A stretch of 64,000 nt of DNA, from positions 113,660 through 177,659 of the forward strand of contig JAKSMU010000006.1 of NCBI GenBank assembly GCA_024400455.1, given 5' to 3'. Origin of the DNA: Bacteroidales bacterium. Its GTDB lineage: Bacteria > Bacteroidota > Bacteroidia > Bacteroidales > F082. The notes beneath the pieces were generated by a model. The model was given only the letters and a program-made list of their open reading frames with translations. It made no database searches and was not told the DNA's origin. Below, in pieces: positions 1-8,819 of this stretch. Made by a program: the position numbers and the translations under genes. The number at the start of each line of letters is the position of its first letter. The stretch's first letter is position 1.

Positions 1-1382
<1,382 letters not shown>

Positions 1383-1428
1383 TTAAATGATAAATTCTTT
1401 TGTTTGTTGCGATTAAACAATTTGGCGG

Positions 1429-1460
1429 CAAAGATATGCTTTTCGCAGCAAATAGACAAA
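1429..1460 (-). promoter_or_regulatory. Bacteroidota-type promoter of nifJ
   Basis: On the minus strand TATCTTTG (1429-1436) fits the -7 consensus TAnnTTTG. TTTG at 1457-1460 lies 20 bases upstream as the -33 box. The expected start point near 1422 leaves a leader of about 50 bases before nifJ. Confidence 0.6.
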
Positions 1461-1578
1461 ATAAAAGGTGTAAAAAACGAGAAAAGCGTTTTTCCGATAC
1501 TTTTTCCCAAATAACAAAGGGTGACTTTTTGCGAGCCACCCAAATTTGAATCAAACTTCAAAGCTTTGACAGACATCA

Positions 1579-3093
1579 TTATTCCTTCATCAACTTGCGC
1601 ACACATCTTTTTCCTTCTTCGTTAATGATATCTAAGAAGTAGATGCCTGCGGGCAAAGTGCTGATGTCGATGATGGTTTCCGGGCCTTCGGCTTGGTGTG
1701 TGGCCACATGCTGACCAAGCATATTGGAAACTTCTATTTGCCGTAGATTTTCGCCTGTGACGGTGATGGTTGTACTGGCGGGATTGGGATAGATGGTTAA
1801 CAAACTTTCTTCTTGGATTTCATCAATGCCGACAGTTCCATCTGCATTAATCTTCAAAACGAAGACATCTAAACGCCCACCAGAATTATGGTCAAACACA
1901 TTGCCCACGACCAAACAACCGCCATCTGAGGTAGCAATGGTTTGGAAAGCAGAGTAGATGTTTCCGTCAACCAAATACTGTTTCTGCCAAATAACATTCA
2001 AGTCAGTATCGGCTTTTGTAACAACAAGATGAGTACCACTACTTCCATATGGCCATGAATCGTAATTAACATTTCGCATGGAACACTGATAGACTTCTCC
2101 ATTATCATTGACATCAACGGACTTAAAAAAAGCCGGTGCTTCAACTGTGTCGTTGAAATGACCAATAACGCAAAAATTGGGTTGAATGACGAAATCGGAA
2201 TCAGTCTTTGCCAAAAATGCAGACCTGTCATCCTTATTGTTTGAATATTCATTAAGGCGCGAAGAAATAAAATACCCACCGTCAGGAGAAGAAATCATCA
2301 TGCTATTATAGGCCTCTATGTTTGCATGATAATAGTGGCCGTTACCGTCATCCTCACGCCAATTCACAATGTTGCAATCTCTTTTAAGTTGTAGCTCGCT
2401 ATCATATATCCACGTTCGTGAAGTAACATGCAAGTACGGAATTTGTCTTGCGCCAAACAAACCAAATCCGTGCGGATCGTCTTGAAGCCGAAACAAATTA
2501 TCTATACAGCGGACAGTCGTGTCGGCGAAGTTCTCAACTTGTATTATTTCTCCTTCGTTTGATATTCTGCACAATTTAATTTCGTTTCCGAACATTTGCA
2601 ATTGGAATGACAACATGGCGACATAACCTTCTTCCAACTGCAAAAATCTGTATTCATCAAGCCATGCATCAGGGTGATCGGCAACGGGCAATGGAACTAA
2701 TTTTCGACTGACTACAGCCATTTCACCATCAAGGCAAATGGTCATAAGAAAATCATTCCCATTGGGAGCAGAACATTTGCCGATTCCCACGACAAGACTA
2801 TTATCATTCGGATGCGGGAAAAGGTTGCACAAATTGACGGTAGTATCTGTTGCAGCCAAACTGACTTCACCAAGCAATTCTCCGTTATTTGACAGTTTGA
2901 CTATTTTGCTCTCCATTCCTGGGATAGACTGTTCTTTTAGGGAAAACAGATAGCCATCTTCCAATTCCAATACATCGCGAGCTCTCCATGTCTTTCTGTC
3001 AGGATCCTGGAATAAGGAATAAAAACCTCTTTCCTGCGGAAAAGCACAAAGACACAACAAAGTGATAAGGACAATAAATGCAATTTTCTTCAT
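1579..3093 (-). CDS. secreted protein with type IX secretion sorting domain (type A)
   Basis: This 504-residue exported protein has unknown function. It has an N-terminal signal peptide (MKKIAFIVLITLLCLCAFPQ). Its last ~75 residues form a T9SS type A sorting domain: LLTIYPNPASTTITV, then QIEVSNMLGQHV, LPAGIYFLDI and a basic end. Such domains direct cargo across the outer membrane and are usually cleaved there. The middle (DGGYFISSRLN, SDGGCLVVGNVFD) has short repeated stretches of the kind seen in beta-propeller-like cell-surface proteins of this phylum. It begins 33 bases after the lipoprotein gene at 3127-4188 and probably shares its transcript. Confidence 0.8.
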   Translation of the reverse strand: MKKIAFIVLITLLCLCAFPQERGFYSLFQDPDRKTWRARDVLELEDGYLFSLKEQSIPGMESKIVKLSNNGELLGEVSLAATDTTVNLCNLFPHPNDNSLVVGIGKCSAPNGNDFLMTICLDGEMAVVSRKLVPLPVADHPDAWLDEYRFLQLEEGYVAMLSFQLQMFGNEIKLCRISNEGEIIQVENFADTTVRCIDNLFRLQDDPHGFGLFGARQIPYLHVTSRTWIYDSELQLKRDCNIVNWREDDGNGHYYHANIEAYNSMMISSPDGGYFISSRLNEYSNNKDDRSAFLAKTDSDFVIQPNFCVIGHFNDTVEAPAFFKSVDVNDNGEVYQCSMRNVNYDSWPYGSSGTHLVVTKADTDLNVIWQKQYLVDGNIYSAFQTIATSDGGCLVVGNVFDHNSGGRLDVFVLKINADGTVGIDEIQEESLLTIYPNPASTTITVTGENLRQIEVSNMLGQHVATHQAEGPETIIDISTLPAGIYFLDIINEEGKRCVRKLMKE

Positions 3094-3126
3094 CGGTGCT
3101 TGAACTATTCAGTCTATTTTTGAATA

Positions 3127-4188
3127 TTATTCCTCTGAACCAGCGCAATGGAGTATTCCAAATTTAATAATCAACTCGTGAAAGTAATTATCCGTTCTAC
3201 CTTCAATTCCAACATAATAATCACCCTCATATTTAGCAGTGATAAAGTATCTTCCATCCGGTACGAAATGGTCTATTAACTCAGGGCCTTTACTCAAGTA
3301 ATAATTCATATCCTCTGGGGGAATGCATCCACCCGGATTCGATGCCCAAGGTTCATGGGGATCCTCATTTCGATAATAAATCTTATAATGGCATGGGCTA
3401 TTCTCATCATAGATAAAATTGTCATAGTGATCATAATAATCATATGGTGAATAGTAACTTATTTCCAAATCCTTTACATCCGTATAGTAACAACCTTCGC
3501 AAGTAGTGAGAGGCATTTTAGAAAGAAGCATTTTTGTGAGTTCATGAGGAGCCCCGCTGTTAGGACATTCTCCTGCATAAGGCCCACATTTACCACCAGC
3601 AGAAACATATCCGTTCCCATAATCAGTATACCTTTCATTCCAATAATCCGTTTCATCAAAACGTGTTTTTACGGCAGGGAGACCTCTTGTGGTGAGAATG
3701 GTTTTTGCCAAAACAGAATTAGCCTTAGAATTATTATCGAAAGTTGTCTGAATAGAAAGAATGCTCTTGTCTGGTAAAGAGCACTTTGCAAAAGCACTTT
3801 CCACATCATCGGACAAACTAACGAAAGCTTCATTCAACTGGGCTAGTGTTATTTCTTCGCCATTAGTTGGTAGTTCAAAAAATAATGTATCACATTGGAT
3901 TTCGGATGTTTGATGGCCAGCATCTCCGTAAGTGTAATTCAAAACAGCTTCAAGATGCCAACGGGCATCTTCCATTGATATAGTTTCATCGCCTTTTGTC
4001 GCTGATTGCATTTTTTTCTTAAATTGTTTCAAATAAGCACTCATATCGTCTTCTTTTGAAACAACAACTTCTTCATTGTCGTTTGGGGCAACTTTATTTT
4101 CCTTCTCCTTCTTGCATCCCACCAAAATAGTAGCAGCAACGACCACCATAAGAAGCATGGCGGCATAAATATATTTTCTGGTTTTCAT
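3127..4188 (-). CDS. putative lipoprotein of unknown function
   Basis: This 353-residue protein starts at the ATG at 4188; the longer reading frame begins at TTG. Residues 1-25 form a lipoprotein signal (MKTRKYIYAAMLLMVVVAAT) ending in a lipobox LVGC, so it should be lipidated and anchored in a membrane. After the Cys there is a charged KKEKEN linker, then a region with no domain I recognise. The second half is rich in Tyr and Asp (YYSPYDYYDHYDNF) and has several Cys residues (GGKCGPYAGECPNSG, TTCEGCYY) that could form disulfides. It is first gene of a likely two-gene operon with the T9SS cargo gene 33 bases downstream. Confidence 0.7.
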   Translation of the reverse strand: MKTRKYIYAAMLLMVVVAATILVGCKKEKENKVAPNDNEEVVVSKEDDMSAYLKQFKKKMQSATKGDETISMEDARWHLEAVLNYTYGDAGHQTSEIQCDTLFFELPTNGEEITLAQLNEAFVSLSDDVESAFAKCSLPDKSILSIQTTFDNNSKANSVLAKTILTTRGLPAVKTRFDETDYWNERYTDYGNGYVSAGGKCGPYAGECPNSGAPHELTKMLLSKMPLTTCEGCYYTDVKDLEISYYSPYDYYDHYDNFIYDENSPCHYKIYYRNEDPHEPWASNPGGCIPPEDMNYYLSKGPELIDHFVPDGRYFITAKYEGDYYVGIEGRTDNYFHELIIKFGILHCAGSEE

Positions 4189-4577
4189 ATTATTCAAATT
4201 TAAATGATTATAATTTCGTTTGGTCTTGTTGCCTATTCCATGCCTTGGTTCGACCTGTCCTCAGCACGAAGGGTGTCTCTCCCTTGCCTCTATTTGGCTT
4301 CACCTCGCAAACGGCTGTCAGGCAAACTAATTGCGAGGCTGATACCTAATGAAACGATTTTTTCCATATCGGCATAGCACTTCGCCTGTTTGCTCCTGCC
4401 ATGACAATAAATCTACTACAAAAAACCGCAATGAATTGATTATTAAAACATAACATAGCGGTGGGGGTATGATAACAATCGCAAATCCATTCAACCGCTT
4501 TGCCATGCAGCAAAGGATGGAGCGTAGATAAGACCCTATTTGGCCTGAGCGTTTCATCTTCGTTGTGATTGTCGCTA

Positions 4578-4609
4578 CAAAGTTATAAAAAATATAATGT
4601 ATTTGTCAA
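4578..4609 (-). promoter_or_regulatory. promoter of the lipoprotein/T9SS-cargo operon
   Basis: On the minus strand TAACTTTG (4578-4585) matches TAnnTTTG, with TTG at 4607-4609 spaced 21 bases upstream. The start point near 4571 implies a leader of about 380 bases. Confidence 0.45.
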
Positions 4610-4663
4610 GAAAAAAAGCAAAAAGTTGTTCCTGTTTTCCCCATAAATTGAACATTAGAAAAG

Positions 4664-4692
4664 GAAATAGCAAAGAAGAAAATGAGATTTTA
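4664..4692. repeat. 29-bp direct repeat, copy 1
   Basis: This stretch (begins GGAAATAGCAAAGAAG, ends GAGATTTT) recurs exactly at 6022-6050 in the same orientation. The two copies bracket the two-gene unit 4811-5939. Confidence 0.75.
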
Positions 4693-4810
4693 AGGGGCTG
4701 TCCCGATTTGGATGGTTTTATGGCGCATACATAGGTGACGGAAGTGAAAAATTGCATGGAGAATTGCGAATCTGAATTCATTGCCAATACTCCTTCCAGA
4801 CACATATAAT

Positions 4811-5119
4811 TCAAATCAGGGCAATGGCAAGCATGATAAAGACACTCGCTAAAACCGCAAACACACATATTAACACATTGTCCCTATCCTTTGCATTTTT
4901 GAACATATTGGTCTTGTAGGCAATCAAGCGGCCAATAAAATAAGCTGCCATCACGAGCATGTACAGAAAGACAGTGAAGGTGAATTGCGTCCAATCGAAC
5001 AACTTATCCTTGCCAAAAGCCAAACCACATAGCAAATAGGCAACAGCTGTGCTCACCAGAATCGTTCCCATTCCAATCAAAAAATGTCTGATTGGCTTTT
5101 CTTTCCCATTTCGTTTCAT
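4811..5119 (-). CDS. small membrane protein of unknown function
   Basis: This 102-residue protein has three predicted membrane segments: residues ~12-32 (FLIGMGTILVSTAVAYLLCG), ~45-65 (FTVFLYMLVMAAYFIG) and ~80-101 (VFAVLASVFIMLAIALI). A basic N-terminus (MKRNGKEKP) suggests that end stays in the cytoplasm. I chose the ATG at 5119, 16 bases after the stop of the TonB-C gene, because a longer frame would overlap that gene and encode unrelated residues. It is probably co-transcribed with the TonB-C gene. I do not recognise the family. Confidence 0.55.
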   Translation of the reverse strand: MKRNGKEKPIRHFLIGMGTILVSTAVAYLLCGLAFGKDKLFDWTQFTFTVFLYMLVMAAYFIGRLIAYKTNMFKNAKDRDNVLICVFAVLASVFIMLAIALI

Positions 5120-5135
5120 CTTGGTTGTAAATGAC

Positions 5136-5939
5136 TTATTGCAGGCGGAAATTGATTGGTACTGACTTTTTAAAAGGTATTGCCACCCCGTTTTTGACAG
5201 CTGGTTTCCATTTTGGCATCGACTTGATGACTCGGACCGCCTCCTCATCGCAACCTCCACCGATTCCTTTTTCTACTTGAACATTCGTGATGGTGCCATC
5301 CGCTTCAACAACGAATGAGACGATGACTTCCCCTTGTATTCCCTGTTCGCGCGCAGGTTGAGGATAACGGAGATTCATAGCTATATGCCTCAAAAACAAA
5401 TACTCTGGATCACGAGATTCTCCAGGATGAATGTTAGAAACATCTTGGGGAAACTCCGCTTTTTCATCAAGCAACGCTTCCTCAACATCTACTCCCAAGG
5501 CTTCAAGAGACTTGATTGCTTCGGCATTGCCCAGTTTTCCAGCTTCGGTCAGCCACCCGATTAGCTTTTTCCTATCCTTTGCATAACCGGCTTCGGGATT
5601 TTCCTCAATTCCGAAATATATGCTGTCATTTCCTTTGTTAAATTCCTTCATTCTTTCAAGATAGCAGCCTGCAAGTTCCATACACGCCAATTCTTTCTTG
5701 CATAAGCTGCTTGTATCCTGGTAACATTCATCGGCGGACTGCATTTCCTCATAGCGTGTCAACCAGCCGATTGCCTGTTCGTAAACTTTCATGTCAAGAT
5801 AGGCCTTGCCAAGCTGATAACAAGCCAAGGTGTCGCCCTGACGTGCTTTCTGCATCAAATCCTTAATGGTCGTTGTTGCTTGTCCTTGAGACAACACGGG
5901 CAGCATGGCGGCAAATACAAAAAATACGATTCGTTTCAT
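5136..5939 (-). CDS. exported TonB C-terminal-domain protein with Sel1/TPR-like region
   Basis: This 267-residue protein has a signal peptide (MKRIVFFVFAAMLPVLSQGQ). A Sel1-like helical region follows at about 26-145 (GDTLACYQLGKAYLDMK, GKLGNAEAIKSL). A TonB C-terminal domain occupies about 185-267 (RYPQPAREQGIQGEVIVSF, DEEAVRVIKSMPKWKPA, KSVPINFRL). Classical TonB has a membrane anchor and a Pro-rich spacer; this protein has neither. It is therefore more likely one of the many periplasmic TonB-C proteins of Bacteroidota than the energy-transducing TonB. The small membrane protein gene follows by 16 bases. Confidence 0.75.
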   Translation of the reverse strand: MKRIVFFVFAAMLPVLSQGQATTTIKDLMQKARQGDTLACYQLGKAYLDMKVYEQAIGWLTRYEEMQSADECYQDTSSLCKKELACMELAGCYLERMKEFNKGNDSIYFGIEENPEAGYAKDRKKLIGWLTEAGKLGNAEAIKSLEALGVDVEEALLDEKAEFPQDVSNIHPGESRDPEYLFLRHIAMNLRYPQPAREQGIQGEVIVSFVVEADGTITNVQVEKGIGGGCDEEAVRVIKSMPKWKPAVKNGVAIPFKKSVPINFRLQ

Positions 5940-6002
5940 ATCATTTCATTTTAAATTACATTCCGATGATAATCATTGCCGTTACAGCAACAAATTCAAT
6001 TG

Positions 6003-6010
6003 CAAAGGTA
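6003..6010 (-). promoter_or_regulatory. -7 box of the TonB-C gene
   Basis: TACCTTTG on the minus strand fits TAnnTTTG; the predicted start near 5996 leaves a leader of about 57 bases. The second copy of the 29-bp repeat (6022-6050) lies just upstream, over the expected -33 region. Confidence 0.5.
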
Positions 6011-6021
6011 TGCTTTTCGTG

Positions 6022-6050
6022 GGAAATAGCAAAGAAGAAAATGAGATTTT
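6022..6050. repeat. 29-bp direct repeat, copy 2
   Basis: Identical to 4664-4692 over 29 bases, 1358 bases away in the same orientation. It overlaps the upstream promoter region of the TonB-C gene. Confidence 0.75.
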
Positions 6051-6144
6051 CGATTGGATGAAAACCTTGTTTCCTTAAAAAAACCGCTAGTTGCGCTGAC
6101 CTCGCAGATAATTTGTTGGAAATGCGAATGATATTGATGGAATT

Positions 6145-6723
6145 TCAAAACTCCTCAAAAGGGTCGTTGATAAACTTCACGAAATCGCCATGCTCGAAAT
6201 AAACGTACCTGCACCAGCTGATTTCCTTGTTTTTCCCGTAGTTTTCCTTTCCGATGAGGTCGGTGAAAAACAGCTCATCCAATTTGCGGCATTTGTCGGT
6301 TCCATAATGGCGCTCATTGGCGACGAGCAAAGGATGTGATTTCAGGCTCCCGATTTGTGAAAAGCAATCCCAATAGTACTCCACGATTACAAAAAACTCT
6401 ATGTCTTTTTCATCGCAAAAATACTGCATCGCACTCAAAGGATGGCAAGCATCAGCGGAGCAATGCGGGTCCCAGTAATAGACAAGCACCTTGTCGTATT
6501 GCGTGATGCAGTTTTTCAGTTGTTCTCCGCTAACCGCATACACAAGACTGTCGTTCTCAAGGTCGCAAATCGATTTGTCTTCCGTTGTCCAAACCACTTT
6601 CTGTTGTTCTTCCAGGCTCAAATCCCGTTCAAAATGCATCTTATGGCCAACAATATTGACGAAGCAGCCATTAAGGCACGACAGGCAAGCCAACGACACA
6701 ATGATTTTTGAGAAAGATTTCAT
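6145..6723 (-). CDS. putative lipoprotein, possibly thioredoxin-like fold
   Basis: This 192-residue protein starts at the ATG at 6723, directly in front of a lipoprotein signal (MKSFSKIIVSLACLSCLNGC; lipobox LNGC). A longer frame to 6762 would overlap the yitT-like gene. The stretch DKVLVYYWDPHCSADAC resembles the strand and active-site loop of a thioredoxin fold, but there is no CxxC, so redox activity is doubtful. The rest matches nothing I recognise. It lies 19 bases after the yitT-like gene and may share its transcript. Confidence 0.55.
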   Translation of the reverse strand: MKSFSKIIVSLACLSCLNGCFVNIVGHKMHFERDLSLEEQQKVVWTTEDKSICDLENDSLVYAVSGEQLKNCITQYDKVLVYYWDPHCSADACHPLSAMQYFCDEKDIEFFVIVEYYWDCFSQIGSLKSHPLLVANERHYGTDKCRKLDELFFTDLIGKENYGKNKEISWCRYVYFEHGDFVKFINDPFEEF

Positions 6724-6742
6724 GTCAAGATAACATTTGCCA

Positions 6743-7633
6743 TCACTTCCTAATCTGCTCAAAGCCTTGTCCGTAGGCGCCCATCACCGTGTTCATGGTC
6801 ATGAAAGCCTTCGGGTCTTCGTCCTTCACAATGCGCAGAATCTCTTGCGATTCGCGTTTGTGGGCCACCACCATAAGGATGTCGCCTTCGCGCTTGGTAT
6901 ACCAACCCGTGCCTTTTATCAGCGTCACGCCACGGTGCATCTCATTGCCGATTCGCACCGCCACTTTCTCAGGTTCGGAAGTAAAAATAAAAGCCTGAAC
7001 CGATTGCTTGTTACCCGTCAGCACCAAATCAATGCAATAGCTGCAAACAGCCAACACGACGAAACTGTAAATTATGCTCTCGATGCTGTGGAAAACGAAG
7101 TACGAACTGCCAATGATAATCAAGTCGCAGAAAAGTATGACCCGGCCTTGCGAAATGTTACGGTACTTATTGACAATCATGGCAATGATATCCGTTCCAC
7201 CCGTACTGCCGCCTTGTGTGAAAGCGACCCCGATGCTCGCTCCAGCCAATGCACCGCCCAAAATAGCAGCCAAAAAACTGTCTTTGACAAACAAGTCCAT
7301 CGTTCCCGCAAGCATAGGATCGGTGATGTAATGCTGCTGCAACGACATGAAAACAGAAGCCATCACAATGGAATAAGCCGTCTTGATGCCAAACCCAGGT
7401 CCGATGACCTTCAAGGCTATCAGCAACAAAATCATGTTGATGACGAAGATGGAAATACCCGTCGACAAGCCCGTTGCCCAAAAAATGATGGTCGCAATGC
7501 CGCTGACGCCACCACCCATAAGATGATTCGGGATAAGGAATGCTGTCCAGCCAAAATCCATAACGAAAATGGCTATTGTGATGATGAGATAGCGCTTGAC
7601 TTCCTCTAAAATCGTTTTCCTGTCTGCTTTCAT
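6743..7633 (-). CDS. YitT family membrane protein (DUF161/DUF2179)
   Basis: This 296-residue protein has five or six membrane segments in its first ~200 residues (YLIITIAIFVMDFGWTAFLI, ISIFVINMILLLIALKV, and others), with the conserved loops NHLMGGGVSGIA and TQGGSTGGTDIIAM typical of YitT proteins. The soluble C-terminal DUF2179 domain occupies about 215-290 (IFTSEPEKVAVRIGNEM, VMGAYGQGFE). The family's substrate is not established; a transport role is usually inferred. Length and domain order are normal. A -7 box at 7654-7661 lies about 20 bases upstream of the start. Confidence 0.88.
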   Translation of the reverse strand: MKADRKTILEEVKRYLIITIAIFVMDFGWTAFLIPNHLMGGGVSGIATIIFWATGLSTGISIFVINMILLLIALKVIGPGFGIKTAYSIVMASVFMSLQQHYITDPMLAGTMDLFVKDSFLAAILGGALAGASIGVAFTQGGSTGGTDIIAMIVNKYRNISQGRVILFCDLIIIGSSYFVFHSIESIIYSFVVLAVCSYCIDLVLTGNKQSVQAFIFTSEPEKVAVRIGNEMHRGVTLIKGTGWYTKREGDILMVVAHKRESQEILRIVKDEDPKAFMTMNTVMGAYGQGFEQIRK

Positions 7634-7653
7634 AATGTTTCAATAAGTTTCTG

Positions 7654-7661
7654 CAAAAGTA
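7654..7661 (-). promoter_or_regulatory. -7 box of the yitT-like gene
   Basis: TACTTTTG on the minus strand fits TAnnTTTG; expected start near 7647, about 14 bases before the ATG at 7633. Confidence 0.45.
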
Positions 7662-7731
7662 TGATTTTTCCTTTATACAAGGACTCGCTTTCGCTTTTTT
7701 CGTTTCTTTGCAAAAATAAAGTCAACAAAAC

Positions 7732-8199
7732 ATGGACGAACCCATCCTAAACGAACACAACAAGGCCGAATTTCCACCGGCGCACACCGCCGAACATCTG
7801 CTCAACGCCACCATGGTAAAAATGTTTGGCTGCGAACGCTCTAAGAACATGCACATTGAGCGCAAGAAAAGCAAAATCAATTACTTGCTGAGCAAGGCGC
7901 CAACGGCAGAACAAATTGCTGAAATTGAAACTACAATCAACCGGCTCATTGCCGAGGACTTGCCTGTCACCTTCGAATTTGTCACGCGCGACAACATTCC
8001 CGAAGGCGTGAAACTTGACAAGCTGCCCGAAGATGCCAGCGAAACCCTGCGACTGGTGCGCATCGGCGATTACGATGTCTGTCCTTGCATCGGGACACAC
8101 GTCGCTTCCACAAAGGAAATCGGCAGTTTTCGCATCACAAGCACAAGCTTTGCCGAAGGCTCCTTCCGCATTGTCTTCAAAGTGGCGGAAAACGAATAA
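7732..8199 (+). CDS. AlaX-type alanyl-tRNA editing domain protein
   Basis: This 155-residue stand-alone editing domain is related to the C-terminal part of the alanyl/threonyl-tRNA synthetase editing module. The family hydrolyses mischarged Ser- or Gly-tRNA(Ala) in trans in the cytoplasm. The metal-binding motifs are present: HTAEH (His18, His22) and CIGTH (Cys119, His123). It is at the short end of the AlaX range and lacks the N-terminal OB-like part of longer AlaX proteins. It is followed after 21 bases by ybaK, another trans-editing enzyme. Which aminoacyl-tRNA it edits cannot be read from the sequence. Confidence 0.8.
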   Translation: MDEPILNEHNKAEFPPAHTAEHLLNATMVKMFGCERSKNMHIERKKSKINYLLSKAPTAEQIAEIETTINRLIAEDLPVTFEFVTRDNIPEGVKLDKLPEDASETLRLVRIGDYDVCPCIGTHVASTKEIGSFRITSTSFAEGSFRIVFKVAENE

Positions 8200-8220
8200 G
8201 CTATAACAAAAAACATCATC

Positions 8221-8706
8221 ATGGCAAAAGACAAAATCAACAAGACCAACGCCTGCCGCATACTCGACCAGAAAAAGATTGAATATGAACTGATTCCCTA
8301 CGAAGTAGATGAAACCGACTTAGGCGCACAGCACATCGCCGACCAACTCGGCGAAGACATCAACCAAGTGTTCAAGACCTTGGTGCTGAAAGGCGACAAG
8401 ATTGGCTATTTCGTGTGCGTCATCCCGGGCTGCAACGAAGTCGACCTGAAAAAAACCGCCAAGGCAACCGGCAACAAAAGCTGCGATCTGATTCCGATGA
8501 AAGAACTGCTCCCCCTGACGGGCTACATCCGTGGCGGCTGCTCGCCCGTGGGCATGAAGAAACCCTTCCCCACTTTCATCCATGAGACCTGCCAGCTGTT
8601 CGACTACATCTATGTGAGTGCCGGTGTGCGCGGCCTACAATTCAAGCTGAAACCCGATGATTTGGTTCAAGCTGTTGGAATGGCTGTTGCGGATTTGACG
8701 ATGTAA
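8221..8706 (+). CDS. ybaK: Cys-tRNA(Pro)/Cys-tRNA(Cys) deacylase YbaK/EbsC
   Basis: This 161-residue protein of the YbaK subfamily removes cysteine mistakenly loaded on tRNA(Pro). Family features are MAKDKINKTNACRILDQKKI at the N-terminus, the nucleotide/tRNA-pocket segment VFKTLVLKGDK, and the glycine-rich signature GYIRGGCSPVGMKKPFPTF around residues 100-119. Length is normal for the family. It follows the AlaX-like gene by 21 bases, so the two are probably co-transcribed as a translation quality-control pair. A strong hairpin follows at 8755-8797. Confidence 0.92.
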   Translation: MAKDKINKTNACRILDQKKIEYELIPYEVDETDLGAQHIADQLGEDINQVFKTLVLKGDKIGYFVCVIPGCNEVDLKKTAKATGNKSCDLIPMKELLPLTGYIRGGCSPVGMKKPFPTFIHETCQLFDYIYVSAGVRGLQFKLKPDDLVQAVGMAVADLTM

Positions 8707-8754
8707 TTTCCGAGCCGTAGACTCCACAGCTGTTTTGGCACAAGCAATTATGAC

Positions 8755-8801
8755 AAATGACCGTGACGCAGCATTTTTGCTCCATTCACGGTCATTTTTG
8801 T
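8755..8801. terminator. terminator between ybaK and purL (probably bidirectional)
   Basis: A perfect 12-bp stem pairs AAATGACCGTGA (8755-8766) with TCACGGTCATTT (8786-8797), followed by a T-run. It lies between the convergent 3' ends of ybaK and purL, so it can end both transcripts. Confidence 0.8.
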
Positions 8802-8819
8802 TTATAAATGTGAATTCAA

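Larger units (their letters stand above)
4189..4810. other. 622-base intergenic region with long leader
   Basis: I see no convincing gene here. It holds the predicted promoter at 4578-4609, an unusually long predicted leader (about 380 bases) before the lipoprotein gene, and one copy of a 29-bp direct repeat (4664-4692). A 76-residue open frame on the minus strand (4327-4557) starts about 14 bases from the predicted transcript start, but it has no recognisable domain. Confidence 0.5.

Noticed and set aside
4249..4310. tRNA gene near the GGTTCGACC word
   Set aside because: The T-loop-like word lacks the full arm, and no acceptor or anticodon stem could be folded around it.
4327..4557. 76-residue leader gene on the minus strand
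   Set aside because: It starts near a predicted transcript start, but its residues have no recognisable domain or signal and it is not clearly conserved.
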